The position numbers and the translations under genes were made by a program. A stretch of 64,000 bases of DNA from contig CAKQCB010000004.1 of the NCBI GenBank assembly GCA_934216615.1, forward strand, positions 372,001 through 436,000. The letters are read 5' to 3'. Shown here piece by piece: positions 14,641 through 23,183 of this stretch; positions within the stretch are counted from its first letter, which is position 1; each line of letters begins with the position of its first letter. This stretch comes from an uncultured Anaerolineae bacterium. GTDB taxonomy: Bacteria; Chloroflexota; Anaerolineae; Aggregatilineales; Phototrophicaceae. The notes under the pieces were generated by a model. The model saw only the letters and a list, made by a program, of their open reading frames with translations. It ran no database searches and was not told the DNA's origin.

Positions 14641-15912
14641 ATGTCTACACTTATGAGTCATCTTTCGCCTGTATGGGCACATTTAACCACCATTCAGCCC
14701 GTCCGTTCTGAAGGGGTTTATCTTTATGAAGCGGATGGAACGCGCTGGACAGATTTTACAAGCGGGATCGGCGTGACCAATACGGGGCATTGTCACCCGC
14801 GTGTGGTCGCGGCGATTCAAGAACAGGCGGGGAAGTTACTTCACGGGCAAATTAATATCGTCGTCGCACCCGCGGCGATTGCCTTGAGTCAAGCGCTCAA
14901 CGAAATCACCCCCGCATCCATCGACACGTTCTTCTTCTCCAACAGTGGTGCAGAAGCGGTAGAAGGCGCGGTGAAACTGGCGCGTCACGCGACCAAAAAG
15001 ACCAACATCATCGTTTTTCAGGGAAGCTTTCACGGACGTACCGCGCAAACGATGGCGATGACCATGAGCAAGACCGTCTACCGCGCAGGGTATCAACCCC
15101 TGCCGGGGGGAATTTTTGTCGCACCTTTCCCGTTTGTGTACGAGTATGAACGCAAGTTTGGCTGGACAGAAGCGCAAACAGTCGCCTATTGTCTGGAGCA
15201 AATGCACCTGCTTCTGAAAACACAAACCGCCCCGGTCGAAACCGCTGCGATTGTGATCGAACCGGTGTTGGGCGAAGGGGGTTATGTCCCCGCGCCCAAA
15301 GCATTCTTAGAAGGCTTGCGCGAAATCTGCGATGAACACGGCATTTTGCTCGTCGTCGATGAAGTGCAAACAGGGTTTGGTCGTACCGGTAAAATGTTTG
15401 GCATCGACCATTCCGGCGTCTCGCCCGACATCATGATCATGGCGAAAGGCTTGGGCAGTGGGGTTCCCATCTCTTGCGTGGGTGCTTCAGCGGAAATCAT
15501 GTCACGTTGGGGCGTAGGCTCACACGGGGGCACGTATGGAGGGAACGCGCTGGCGACGGCGGCGGCGTTGGCGACCATCCAAGTGTTGCGCGAAGAAAGC
15601 TTATCGGAACAAGCGGCCCAACGCGGGATGCGCCTCACCGAAGGGTTACGCGCCTTACAAGCTGAATTCCCGATCATTGGTGACGTGCGTGGGCAGGGCT
15701 TGATGATTGGCACAGAATTTGTGCGCTCTGGAAAACCCGACACGGCAGTAGTGAAGAAGATTCAGGCGGCTTGTGCCGAAAAACGTCTGTTACTGCTCAC
15801 CTGTGGCGCGTATGAAAATGTCGTCCGTTGGATTCCGCCGTTGGTGGTGAGCGATGATCAAATTGATGAAGCGCTCCAAATTTTCGCTGAAGCTGTTGCC
15901 AGCGCTATTTAA
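14641..15912 (+). CDS. Class III PLP-dependent aminotransferase (4-aminobutyrate / acetylornithine type)
   Basis: The 423-residue enzyme carries the class III aminotransferase features: GIGVTNTGHCHPRVV, the phosphate-binding NSGAEAVEGA, GSFHGRT, LLVVDEVQTGFGRTGKMF, and the PLP lysine in IMAKGLGSGVP. Members transfer the amino group of omega-amino acids such as 4-aminobutyrate or acetylornithine to 2-oxoglutarate. Substrate choice cannot be told from sequence alone. The gabT group is the nearest match by feel. The next gene (an adenine methylase) starts 56 bases later behind a hairpin, and may be co-transcribed. Confidence 0.85.
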   Translation: MSTLMSHLSPVWAHLTTIQPVRSEGVYLYEADGTRWTDFTSGIGVTNTGHCHPRVVAAIQEQAGKLLHGQINIVVAPAAIALSQALNEITPASIDTFFFSNSGAEAVEGAVKLARHATKKTNIIVFQGSFHGRTAQTMAMTMSKTVYRAGYQPLPGGIFVAPFPFVYEYERKFGWTEAQTVAYCLEQMHLLLKTQTAPVETAAIVIEPVLGEGGYVPAPKAFLEGLREICDEHGILLVVDEVQTGFGRTGKMFGIDHSGVSPDIMIMAKGLGSGVPISCVGASAEIMSRWGVGSHGGTYGGNALATAAALATIQVLREESLSEQAAQRGMRLTEGLRALQAEFPIIGDVRGQGLMIGTEFVRSGKPDTAVVKKIQAACAEKRLLLLTCGAYENVVRWIPPLVVSDDQIDEALQIFAEAVASAI

Positions 15913-15927
15913 GTTGTATTGAGGAGA

Positions 15928-15963
15928 GGTGTACTTCTCCACGTTGAGTGTGAGGAGTACACC
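15928..15963 (+). promoter_or_regulatory. Hairpin covering the ribosome site of the adenine methylase
   Basis: Bases 15928-15942 pair with 15948-15963 around a short loop, with eight perfect outer pairs (GGTGTACT and its complement). The only good ribosome site before the methylase ATG at 15969 (GAGGAG, 15952-15957) lies in the 3' arm, so the fold would hide it. Confidence 0.45.
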
Positions 15964-15968
15964 AGCCC

Positions 15969-16835
15969 ATGACACAGAATCACTTTCAAAACCTGCCCCG
16001 CCTCAAAGGCCAACTGTTGAAGTGGGTGGGCAATAAACAACGGTCTGCGCCTCAAATCATCCAGCATTTCCCTGCGCATTTTCAAACCTACTATGAACCA
16101 TTTTTAGGGTCGGGGGCGGTCTTAGCGACACTTTCCCCGTCGCGGGCTGTGGCTGGCGATATTCTGGCGCCCCTCATCGACATTTGGCAGTGCCTGCGCG
16201 ATGATCCCGATGGTCTATTTGAAGCGTATGTCGCGCGTTGGCAGCTATTGATGAACGGTGAGGATAAGATTTCCGCTTACGAGCGCATCAAAAGTCGATT
16301 TAATCAACACCCCAATGGCGAAGACTTGTTATTTCTTTCGCGTGCGTGTTATGGCGGGGTGGTACGCTTTCGTAAAAACGGCGTGATGAGCACGCGCTGT
16401 GGCATCCATGAGCCGATGAAGCCCCGCAATTTTGCGCGTCGGGTGCGCGCATGGCATGAGCGCGTCCAAACAGCAGAGTTTTACCATGCTGACTTTCAAA
16501 TGCTCATGCAAAGCGCAAAACGGGGTGACTTGGTCTATTGCGACCCGCCCTATCACAACGCCCAACCGATTTTGTACGGGGCGCAAACCTTCAGCATCGA
16601 GCGCTTATTCAGCGTGATTGAGCAAGCCCACGCGCGGGGCGTGTATGTCGCGTTGAGCTTGAACGGCAATAAAAAGACATCCGTTCATACCCCCTCGTTA
16701 GAGATTCCCAAAGGGTTGTTCCAGCAAGATATTTATATTCCTGTGGGGCGTTCGATGTTGCAACGCTTCAAGATGGAGGGGCAAACCCTAACTGATGAAA
16801 ACAATACCGAACGGTTATTGTTGACCTACGCATAA
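15969..16835 (+). CDS. Orphan Dam/D12-class adenine-specific DNA methyltransferase
   Basis: The 288-residue enzyme shows the D12-class order: LLKWVGNKQR (motif X, residues 16-25), YYEPFLGSGAV (motif I, S-adenosylmethionine site) and DPPY (motif IV, near residue 192). A variable target-recognition region lies between. It methylates N6 of adenine in a short recognition sequence, which in this family is often GATC but is not readable from sequence. No restriction endonuclease or specificity subunit is adjacent, so it is an orphan methylase, usable for gene regulation, repair or protection. Translation may be limited by the hairpin over its ribosome site. Confidence 0.9.
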   Translation: MTQNHFQNLPRLKGQLLKWVGNKQRSAPQIIQHFPAHFQTYYEPFLGSGAVLATLSPSRAVAGDILAPLIDIWQCLRDDPDGLFEAYVARWQLLMNGEDKISAYERIKSRFNQHPNGEDLLFLSRACYGGVVRFRKNGVMSTRCGIHEPMKPRNFARRVRAWHERVQTAEFYHADFQMLMQSAKRGDLVYCDPPYHNAQPILYGAQTFSIERLFSVIEQAHARGVYVALSLNGNKKTSVHTPSLEIPKGLFQQDIYIPVGRSMLQRFKMEGQTLTDENNTERLLLTYA

Positions 16836-16886
16836 ATGCAACGTGTAGGGTCATCTGTGCGTATACATGAAAAATTATAATTTTTC

Positions 16887-17264
16887 ATGACGATAAATTT
16901 CATGCCAAAAATGAAACTACGCTCTAGAACGCTACTTTTAATCATTCACCTGATTGCTTATCTGGCGCTATTCATTCATACCTCTGGAGCCATTTGGGGA
17001 AACTATTCCAACGGTCTCGCAATCAGTTACTTTAATATACTTTTTATGTGGCTTCCCTTTGTTTTAAGCCATGTTGCCCTCTACTTTTATACGTTGCGCG
17101 GGTCAAATCACGCACAGGTGACGGATCGCCAAGCGTATCTCGAAGGTTATAAAGACGGCGTTCAACAGGTGATGGAACACACCCGAAGCCCCGCATTGAT
17201 GTTAGAAGAAGATGGAGAACTGTACGAGCTGCCCGCCAAGCGAAAGAACCAACGAGAGTCATGA
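16887..17264 (+). CDS. Two-pass membrane protein of unknown function
   Basis: The 125-residue protein has two membrane segments (TLLLIIHLIAYLALFIHTSG and YFNILFMWLPFVLSHVALYF) and a charged cytoplasmic tail (RQAYLEGYKDGVQQV). The arrangement resembles the short 2TM proteins found in many bacteria. A second start at the Met of MPKMKL (16902) is possible. It follows the methylase after 51 bases in the same direction. No function is assigned. Confidence 0.6.
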   Translation: MTINFMPKMKLRSRTLLLIIHLIAYLALFIHTSGAIWGNYSNGLAISYFNILFMWLPFVLSHVALYFYTLRGSNHAQVTDRQAYLEGYKDGVQQVMEHTRSPALMLEEDGELYELPAKRKNQRES

Positions 17265-17335
17265 CCTCAATCGCTGTTGAATCACGTTCGTCTCGCTCAT
17301 TTTTTAGCTCACCTCACGGGTGGAGGCACTGAAGC

Positions 17336-17950
17336 ATGCGAAAAGTTATTGTGATTTCTCACCTTTCCCTTGATGGAGTCATCCAAGCGATGGGCGGGCC
17401 AGATGAAGATACCAGCGGGGGTTTTGCCTATGGGGGCTGGATCGCCCCGTATTCCGACAGTCTGCTTGGGACGGTCATTCAACAGGAAATGAGCATGCCG
17501 TTTGACCTACTGATTGGGCGTAAAACCTTCGATATTTGGGAACCTTACTGGCCGAATCATGGGGATATTTGGCCTCAAGTCAACAGCGCCACCAAGTACA
17601 TCGCCTCGAACACGGTCACATCCAGCGCGTGGCAACCGACGGTCTTTTTAGCGGGGGATGTCGCGGGAAAAGTGCGCGAATTGAAACACCAAACCGCGCC
17701 CGACTTGCACGTTTATGGCAGTGGAAATCTTTTACAGACGCTCTTTCAGCATGATTTGGTCGATGCGTTATGGCTCAAGATATATCCGCTGATATTAGGC
17801 AGTGGCAAGCGCTTGTTTGGTGAGGGGGTCATCCCCGCTGCCTTCAAGATGACCCAAAGCCAAGTGACCTCAAAAGGCGTGATCGTCGCCAATTACGAGC
17901 GCGATGGCGCGGTCACAACAGGCCGTGTTGACGATGATTCTCCAGCCTAG
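17336..17950 (+). CDS. Dihydrofolate reductase-like (RibD C-terminal) family protein
   Basis: The 204-residue protein matches the YwjB/YyaP-type RibD_C family: [19 protein letters not shown] at the N-terminus, then [31 protein letters not shown] and [13 protein letters not shown]. Relatives bind NADPH and reduce pteridine- or pyrimidine-like compounds. These stand-alone members mostly have unknown substrates, and some are studied as antibiotic resistance-associated proteins. It lacks the deaminase domain of true RibD and is too divergent to be a genuine folate-pathway DHFR. It ends in an Asp-rich tail. Confidence 0.85.
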   Translation: MRKVIVISHLSLDGVIQAMGGPDEDTSGGFAYGGWIAPYSDSLLGTVIQQEMSMPFDLLIGRKTFDIWEPYWPNHGDIWPQVNSATKYIASNTVTSSAWQPTVFLAGDVAGKVRELKHQTAPDLHVYGSGNLLQTLFQHDLVDALWLKIYPLILGSGKRLFGEGVIPAAFKMTQSQVTSKGVIVANYERDGAVTTGRVDDDSPA

Positions 17951-18307
17951 AGAAATGGATTAAAAAAAGCACCTTCCACAGGGGGGATATTCGCCTCATC
18001 CCCTCTCGAAACTGATACGCCTCTGTGAAGGTTTAATCGCATCTATTTTAGAATTTAAATCGATTTAAATTTGTGTTCATCCTGCTTCTATTCAGAGCTT
18101 CTCAATAAATAAATTAATCTTGTATTGAAGTGAAACCCACCTTGCCTTCAGCGTAGCTGTGATCTTAACCATTGGCGTGGAAACTACGTAGGCACTCGGT
18201 TAGCATCGCTCTCCGGTTATCAAGACCAAATTCAAACAAATATCCGCTTTTGAAGCGCGCATTTGTCTCACAGTCCTATTTATCACACAATGTTTTAAGG
18301 ATACTGT
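17951..18307. other. Intergenic region with palindrome and long leader
   Basis: This gap holds a possible weak hairpin (about 17970-18033), a perfect 20-base palindrome (18052-18071) and about 240 bases of leader before the siderophore-binding-protein gene. No open frame with a credible start was found, and I saw no known riboswitch consensus. Confidence 0.6.
18052..18071. promoter_or_regulatory. Perfect 20-base palindrome upstream of the siderophore gene
   Basis: Nine-base arms AATTTAAAT / ATTTAAATT surround a CG centre. It lies about 240 bases before the siderophore-binding protein, so it is a candidate operator, possibly for an iron-dependent repressor. It does not match a known Fur or DtxR consensus exactly. 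Confidence 0.4.
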
Positions 18308-20263
18308 ATGAAATTCCGTAGTGTTGCTTTATTGGCTGTGGCGAGCATGCTGACGATCAGCATGATGCCTGTGGCCGCACAAGATAATCCTTTTCCTGTT
18401 AGTGTCGAACATCAATATGGCACGACCGTCATCGAAGCTGCCCCGCAGCGCGTGGTAGCGCTCGGCTACACGGAACAAGATTTCCTGTTGTCATTAGGGG
18501 TGACGCCGGTTGCAGTACGTTATTGGTACGGCGAAGAAGATGCGATCATGCCTTGGGCGGAAGATTATGTTGAAGGCGAACGCCCTGTTGTATTGAACAT
18601 GCCGTTCAACAACTTAAGTTATGAAGCGATTTTGGCCTTACAGCCCGACTTGATCAGCGCGGTGACCGCTGGCCTAAGCGCCGAAGAATACGAACTGTTG
18701 AGCCAAATTGCCCCGACCATTTCTCAAAGTGGCGACTACATCAATTTTGGGATGCCGTGGCAAGAAGCGCAACTCTTGATTGGGCAGGCGCTCGGCAAAG
18801 GTGAAGAAGCCGCCGAAATTGTCGCCAATGTAGAAAGCCAATTTGCAGACGCACTCACTGCCAACCCCGAATTAGAAGGAAAAACCGTTGCCGTCACTTA
18901 TTACAGCGAAGGCACATTTGGTTTTTACACCGACCAAGATGCACGTGGACGTTTCTTCACCGACTTGGGTTTTGTTGTCCCTGAAGAAATGGTCGAAATT
19001 GCGGGCGAATCCTTCTATGCCAACTTGAGCACAGAACGTTTAGATTTACTCGATCAAGACTTGATCGCCATCCTCAACCTGCAATTTGTCGAAGGTGGAC
19101 GCGAAACCATCGAATCTGACCCGCTGTTCAGTCAATTGAGCGCGGTGCAAGAAAGTCGTATTCTGTATTTTGATGAAGTGGCCGAAAATGCGTTGGGCTT
19201 CAGCACACCTTTGAGCTTACCCTATGCGTTAGAAGCAGTTTTGCCTGAAATCGAAAATATGTATGCTGACCTTGCCGACGCAAGCACCGAAACCGTCGCT
19301 TGTGAAGCGGGTTTCCGCTGGTTCGAACATCAATATTTAGGGTCTGACCCGCTGTGTATTCCCGAAGCGCCGGAACGGATTGCGGTGCTCGACCTTTCCC
19401 CGCTCGAAGTGGCGTTGATTCAAGGCATTGAACCTGTCGCCATGTACGGCTACGGCCGTGACTTGATCGTGCGTAGCAATCCGAACCTGACGATTGATGT
19501 CACGGGTCTGACCGCTAACACTGCGGATGTGGGAAATGCCGCCACCGTCAACCTCGAAGCGCTGTTAGCGTCTGATCCTGATTTGATCATCGCCAGTGCC
19601 TTCACCGCCACCAGCGCAGGCTTGGATACGTTGCAAGCGATTGCGCCCACCGTCATCTACAGCTACCCGTTAGAAGTGAGCGAATATCGCAGCAGCGTCG
19701 AATTTGTGGCAGACGTTTTGAATACGCCCGAAGTCGCTGACGAACTGCTCGGTCAATTAGATGCCCGCCTTGCAGACTTCCGCGCGTTGATGGCAGACAC
19801 CCCCACCAACGTCTCATTGGTTCGCTTACGCGATACGTTGGTCTTGTTTGTCAGCGGGTCGTTTGGCGACACCTTGATCCATGAAGCAGGCCTAACCCGC
19901 CCCGAACAACAACAAGCCTATGACCTTGACTTCGTCATCAACGAAAACGATAGCTGGGTAGGCTTTGATGTGAGCGAAGAAAACCTGCCGTTGATCGACG
20001 CGGAAAACATCTTCATTTGGACTGCTTCTTCGACCAGCGTTCAAATTGAAGAAGAAGCGCGCGCGGTCATCGCGACGTTACAAGAAAACCCGCTGTGGAA
20101 TACCTTGTCTGGCGTGCAAAATGAACATCTGTTTGTGGTCGGCTCTCACTGGCAAGGGTTCGGCATCTTCGAAGCGCACGCTGCGCTAGATGATCTGTTC
20201 CGCTATATTGCTGGGGTAGACCCGCAAGAAGTGTCACCTAACCCATTCTTCACTGCGGAATAA
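18308..20263 (+). CDS. Siderophore substrate-binding protein with two fused FhuD-like domains
   Basis: The 651-residue protein begins with a signal peptide (MKFRSVALLAVASMLTISMM, cleavage near VAA-Q). It then has two complete periplasmic-binding domains of the BtuF/FhuD type joined by a short Cys-containing linker. Copy 1 (about 30-330) starts with EHQYGTTVIEAAPQRVVALG and has LSYEAILALQPDLISA. Copy 2 (about 340-645) starts with FEHQYLGSDPLCIPEAPERI and has VNLEALLASDPDLIIA. Normal members of the family have one domain of about 300 residues. No ABC permease or ATPase is adjacent. It lies convergent with a tandem-duplicated enterochelin-esterase-like gene, which supports a ferric-siderophore role. 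No lipobox is visible, which is unusual for a monoderm binding protein. Confidence 0.85.
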   Translation: MKFRSVALLAVASMLTISMMPVAAQDNPFPVSVEHQYGTTVIEAAPQRVVALGYTEQDFLLSLGVTPVAVRYWYGEEDAIMPWAEDYVEGERPVVLNMPFNNLSYEAILALQPDLISAVTAGLSAEEYELLSQIAPTISQSGDYINFGMPWQEAQLLIGQALGKGEEAAEIVANVESQFADALTANPELEGKTVAVTYYSEGTFGFYTDQDARGRFFTDLGFVVPEEMVEIAGESFYANLSTERLDLLDQDLIAILNLQFVEGGRETIESDPLFSQLSAVQESRILYFDEVAENALGFSTPLSLPYALEAVLPEIENMYADLADASTETVACEAGFRWFEHQYLGSDPLCIPEAPERIAVLDLSPLEVALIQGIEPVAMYGYGRDLIVRSNPNLTIDVTGLTANTADVGNAATVNLEALLASDPDLIIASAFTATSAGLDTLQAIAPTVIYSYPLEVSEYRSSVEFVADVLNTPEVADELLGQLDARLADFRALMADTPTNVSLVRLRDTLVLFVSGSFGDTLIHEAGLTRPEQQQAYDLDFVINENDSWVGFDVSEENLPLIDAENIFIWTASSTSVQIEEEARAVIATLQENPLWNTLSGVQNEHLFVVGSHWQGFGIFEAHAALDDLFRYIAGVDPQEVSPNPFFTAE

Positions 20264-20279
20264 AAACGTAGTCCATAAC

Positions 20280-20318
20280 AAAAAGGGCATCCTCAAATCT
20301 GGATGCCCTTTTTGTTTT
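20280..20318. terminator. Bidirectional intrinsic terminator
   Basis: A 13-base stem (20280-20292 and 20301-20313) is flanked by A and T runs. It ends the siderophore-binding gene and, on the other strand, the esterase gene at 20317. Confidence 0.9.
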
Positions 20319-22941
20319 AGTCACTCTGCGTCAGCGCGATCAGACCGTCCGCAAGGCTTCCGCGAAAACAGGCTTTATCATGCCCGCCGTTAAACTCGCG
20401 ATACGTGACTTCATAACCTTTGGCTTTGAGGATGCTGTGTAAATGGCGCGTGGGTGAAATCAACACCCATTCCTGTAACCCCACTTCGATATAAAAGCGC
20501 ACAGGTTGTGGTGGCAAACGGGCAAACTGCGCCGTGAGCCATTCGCTGTCCACATCAAAACGCGAGCCGTTCGCCCACCAAAACGAACCGGATTGAGAGA
20601 GTACGTTTCCGAACCGTTCAGGTGCGACCAGCCCCGCCAAAGCGGATGTCAGCCCGCCGAGACTTAACCCGCCCATGATCGTGTGCGCGGGGTCATCGGT
20701 GATATTCCAATGCGCGCTGGCCCATGTCATCAGCTCATCTTTGAGGAAGTGGATGAAGGGAAGATGCCCCGCCATTTCGCGCACGCGCGTGTCAAAGTCG
20801 AGCGCGTCGGGAAGCAGCGCCACCAACGGCGGTATTTTCCCCTGTTCGATCAGGTCATCCAAAATCGTCACGATGCGTTCATCTTCTATCCACAGTTGAC
20901 CGTCTAACAGCACGAACACCGTATGAGGCGGATTTTCCGAAGAATAGCCGACAGGGGTATACACATGCACCCGACGGGTATTGCCGAGCGTGGGGCTGTG
21001 TAACTCATGTTGGGTGAGTTGGCCTTTCGCATCACGTTGAGCAGGGATCAACCCATGTTGAGCAGGCGCGTCAGGCAGTTCGACCAGCGAAAAGTCTTGT
21101 ACCCGCTTTGGATTGAATGGGTCAGGGATGGCGGTTTCGACGGCGTGCCACCAGCGTTCCAAAAGGGAACGGGGCGCAGGTGCGCCTACGGCAACGGCTC
21201 GTTCAACCAAACGAGCGACATACGCACCTAACACGGGCGGTTCTTGAGAAACGGAAAACGGCGCGAGTTTGTAGGATGCGCGCCAGTCTGAACGGATGCG
21301 ATAACTGCGAAACCAGATGTCCGTATGCGGAATATGTTCCATGATGCTGGCCTCAAACACGCTGACATCGGTGAATTTATTCGCCAGAATCACCACCTGT
21401 TCGAGGTTATCCCCACGCCATAAAAACGTGACGACGCGGTGTTCAGAGTCGTTTTCAATCGGTTCGACCAGCGGGGTTCCGTGACGCGCCACCTCATCCC
21501 AAAAGGATGGGATCGCGTTTGAATCACCTTGTGCCAACGCAGCCTTGAACGCTTCGATGCGCGGGCTAGTGACGATTTCAGGGGCGTGCGGTTTGGGAAG
21601 TTGTGGCGGGATGGTGCTGTGGCGCGTCACTTGAATTGGATTCAGCGTCGGCGTTGAATCGTGTTCATCTTCGGTTTGCCAGCTTCGTGTTAAGGTGATG
21701 AGGCCATCGGCAAGTCCCCCACGCCAACAAACATAATCATGCCCGCCGTTGTGTTCACTGTAGGTGAGAGGATAGCCTTTGGCGACCAGCATATCACGTA
21801 AATGCCGATTGCACGCCAACAGCATCCATTCTTGCCAGCCTACGCTGACATAAAAGCGCAGAGGCAAGACCTCTTTCAACCCAAACTGACGCACCAACCA
21901 TTCGCTATCCTCGTGGTAGACATCATCTTCTTTCCACCAGAACGAGCCGGATTGTGAGAATAAATTACCGAAACGTTGGGGCGCATAAAACCCTGCATAA
22001 GCCGACGTTAACCCGCCGTAACTTTGCCCGGTGATGATCGTTTGAGCGGGGTCATCGGTGACGTTCCACGATTGTTTCAACCACGGGAAAAGTTCATCGG
22101 TCAAAAAGTCGATGAACTGCGGGTTACACGGCAGTTCGTTCCCGCGCGTTGCGTTATCGATAGCATCCACCGCCACCGCGATCATGGGCGGAATTTCGCC
22201 CGCTTCGATCAGGTTATCCAGCGTGGTTTGGAGCGACATAAAATTGGCCCAGACTTCGCCATCCAACAATACCAACACAGGATAGGGGGCATGAGATGGG
22301 GTGTAATGCGCGGGTTGATACACCCAAATGTCCCGTTCATTTTTTAAAATGGCGCTGGTCACACGGTGTTGGCTAAGCTGTCCCTGTGGCGTGTTGTCCC
22401 GTTGTTGCCACCATTCATGAGGCGGGGCTTGGGGCAGTTCCAGCACCGATAGATCATCTTTGCCGCGTCGTGCGGGGAAGATTTTTGTATTCAGCGGGTC
22501 GTGTGACGTGTTGGTGATGATCGCCAGCCATTCGTCGCGGTTCTTTTCGCCTGTGGTTAACGTCGGCTGCTGCACCCCTACTGTATAAAAATGATACGTA
22601 GCGCGTAAATCGTTTTGCAGTTGATAGCTGAGATGCCAAATATCCGTCCCTGCGACGTGTTTCATGAAGCAAGGCGTGAGGTCATGCCGACGGTATTGAT
22701 CGGTCATCGTGTCGATGATGAGCAAAACCTGCTGGAGTTCTTCTTGCGCACGCCATAAAAAGGTCACGATGCAATCATTCGTCCCCGCAATCATCTCAAC
22801 GAGCGGTGTGCCTTCTTGGGATGCCTGTTCCCAAAATGCGTTGAGCGCGTCAGCATCCGCGTTTTGTAATGGTGAGATCAATGTTGTGAGGCGTGGGCTT
22901 TCGACAACGGGAAGGGTTTCGTTCTGCATAAAATCGGGCAT
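20317..22941 (-). CDS. Enterochelin-esterase-like protein with two fused copies
   Basis: The 874-residue protein consists of two full-length copies of a Fes-like enzyme (about residues 12-425 and 455-874). Each copy has an N-terminal Fes domain (TFLWRAQEE / TFLWRGDN; DIWHLSYQLQND / DIWFRSYRIRSD) and an esterase-D type alpha/beta hydrolase. The nucleophile elbows are GQSYGG (Ser307) and GLSLGG (Ser760), and both copies keep NGGHD with the catalytic His. Fes cleaves the ester bonds of iron-loaded triscatechol siderophores in the cytoplasm to release iron. No signal peptide is seen, which fits a cytoplasmic site. Ordinary Fes has about 400 residues, so the fusion doubles it. Both copies look active. 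Confidence 0.85.
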   Translation of the reverse strand: MPDFMQNETLPVVESPRLTTLISPLQNADADALNAFWEQASQEGTPLVEMIAGTNDCIVTFLWRAQEELQQVLLIIDTMTDQYRRHDLTPCFMKHVAGTDIWHLSYQLQNDLRATYHFYTVGVQQPTLTTGEKNRDEWLAIITNTSHDPLNTKIFPARRGKDDLSVLELPQAPPHEWWQQRDNTPQGQLSQHRVTSAILKNERDIWVYQPAHYTPSHAPYPVLVLLDGEVWANFMSLQTTLDNLIEAGEIPPMIAVAVDAIDNATRGNELPCNPQFIDFLTDELFPWLKQSWNVTDDPAQTIITGQSYGGLTSAYAGFYAPQRFGNLFSQSGSFWWKEDDVYHEDSEWLVRQFGLKEVLPLRFYVSVGWQEWMLLACNRHLRDMLVAKGYPLTYSEHNGGHDYVCWRGGLADGLITLTRSWQTEDEHDSTPTLNPIQVTRHSTIPPQLPKPHAPEIVTSPRIEAFKAALAQGDSNAIPSFWDEVARHGTPLVEPIENDSEHRVVTFLWRGDNLEQVVILANKFTDVSVFEASIMEHIPHTDIWFRSYRIRSDWRASYKLAPFSVSQEPPVLGAYVARLVERAVAVGAPAPRSLLERWWHAVETAIPDPFNPKRVQDFSLVELPDAPAQHGLIPAQRDAKGQLTQHELHSPTLGNTRRVHVYTPVGYSSENPPHTVFVLLDGQLWIEDERIVTILDDLIEQGKIPPLVALLPDALDFDTRVREMAGHLPFIHFLKDELMTWASAHWNITDDPAHTIMGGLSLGGLTSALAGLVAPERFGNVLSQSGSFWWANGSRFDVDSEWLTAQFARLPPQPVRFYIEVGLQEWVLISPTRHLHSILKAKGYEVTYREFNGGHDKACFRGSLADGLIALTQSD

Positions 22942-23183
22942 GAATTCCTGCTTTAAAAGATGGTTGAGATAAAGTGAGTTTTAAGAGGGTAACGAAGGCG
23001 CTGTGAAACATCTACGCAGGCTATTAAAAGATAATTTTTCACGTTGGATGAATGAGTGTAACGTGATGCAAATTTCATGTACGGCTTGCAAAAATACATC
23101 CTTATGGTCGCGCTGTTTGAATAGTCGTTATACTACGTAAAGATCAACCCTCTGAATTTTCCTTTTCGCTCAGGAGTGCAGTT

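Noticed and set aside
18072..18307. Possible riboswitch or structured RNA before the siderophore gene
   Set aside because: No known riboswitch consensus could be recognised and no long conserved stem was found by eye.
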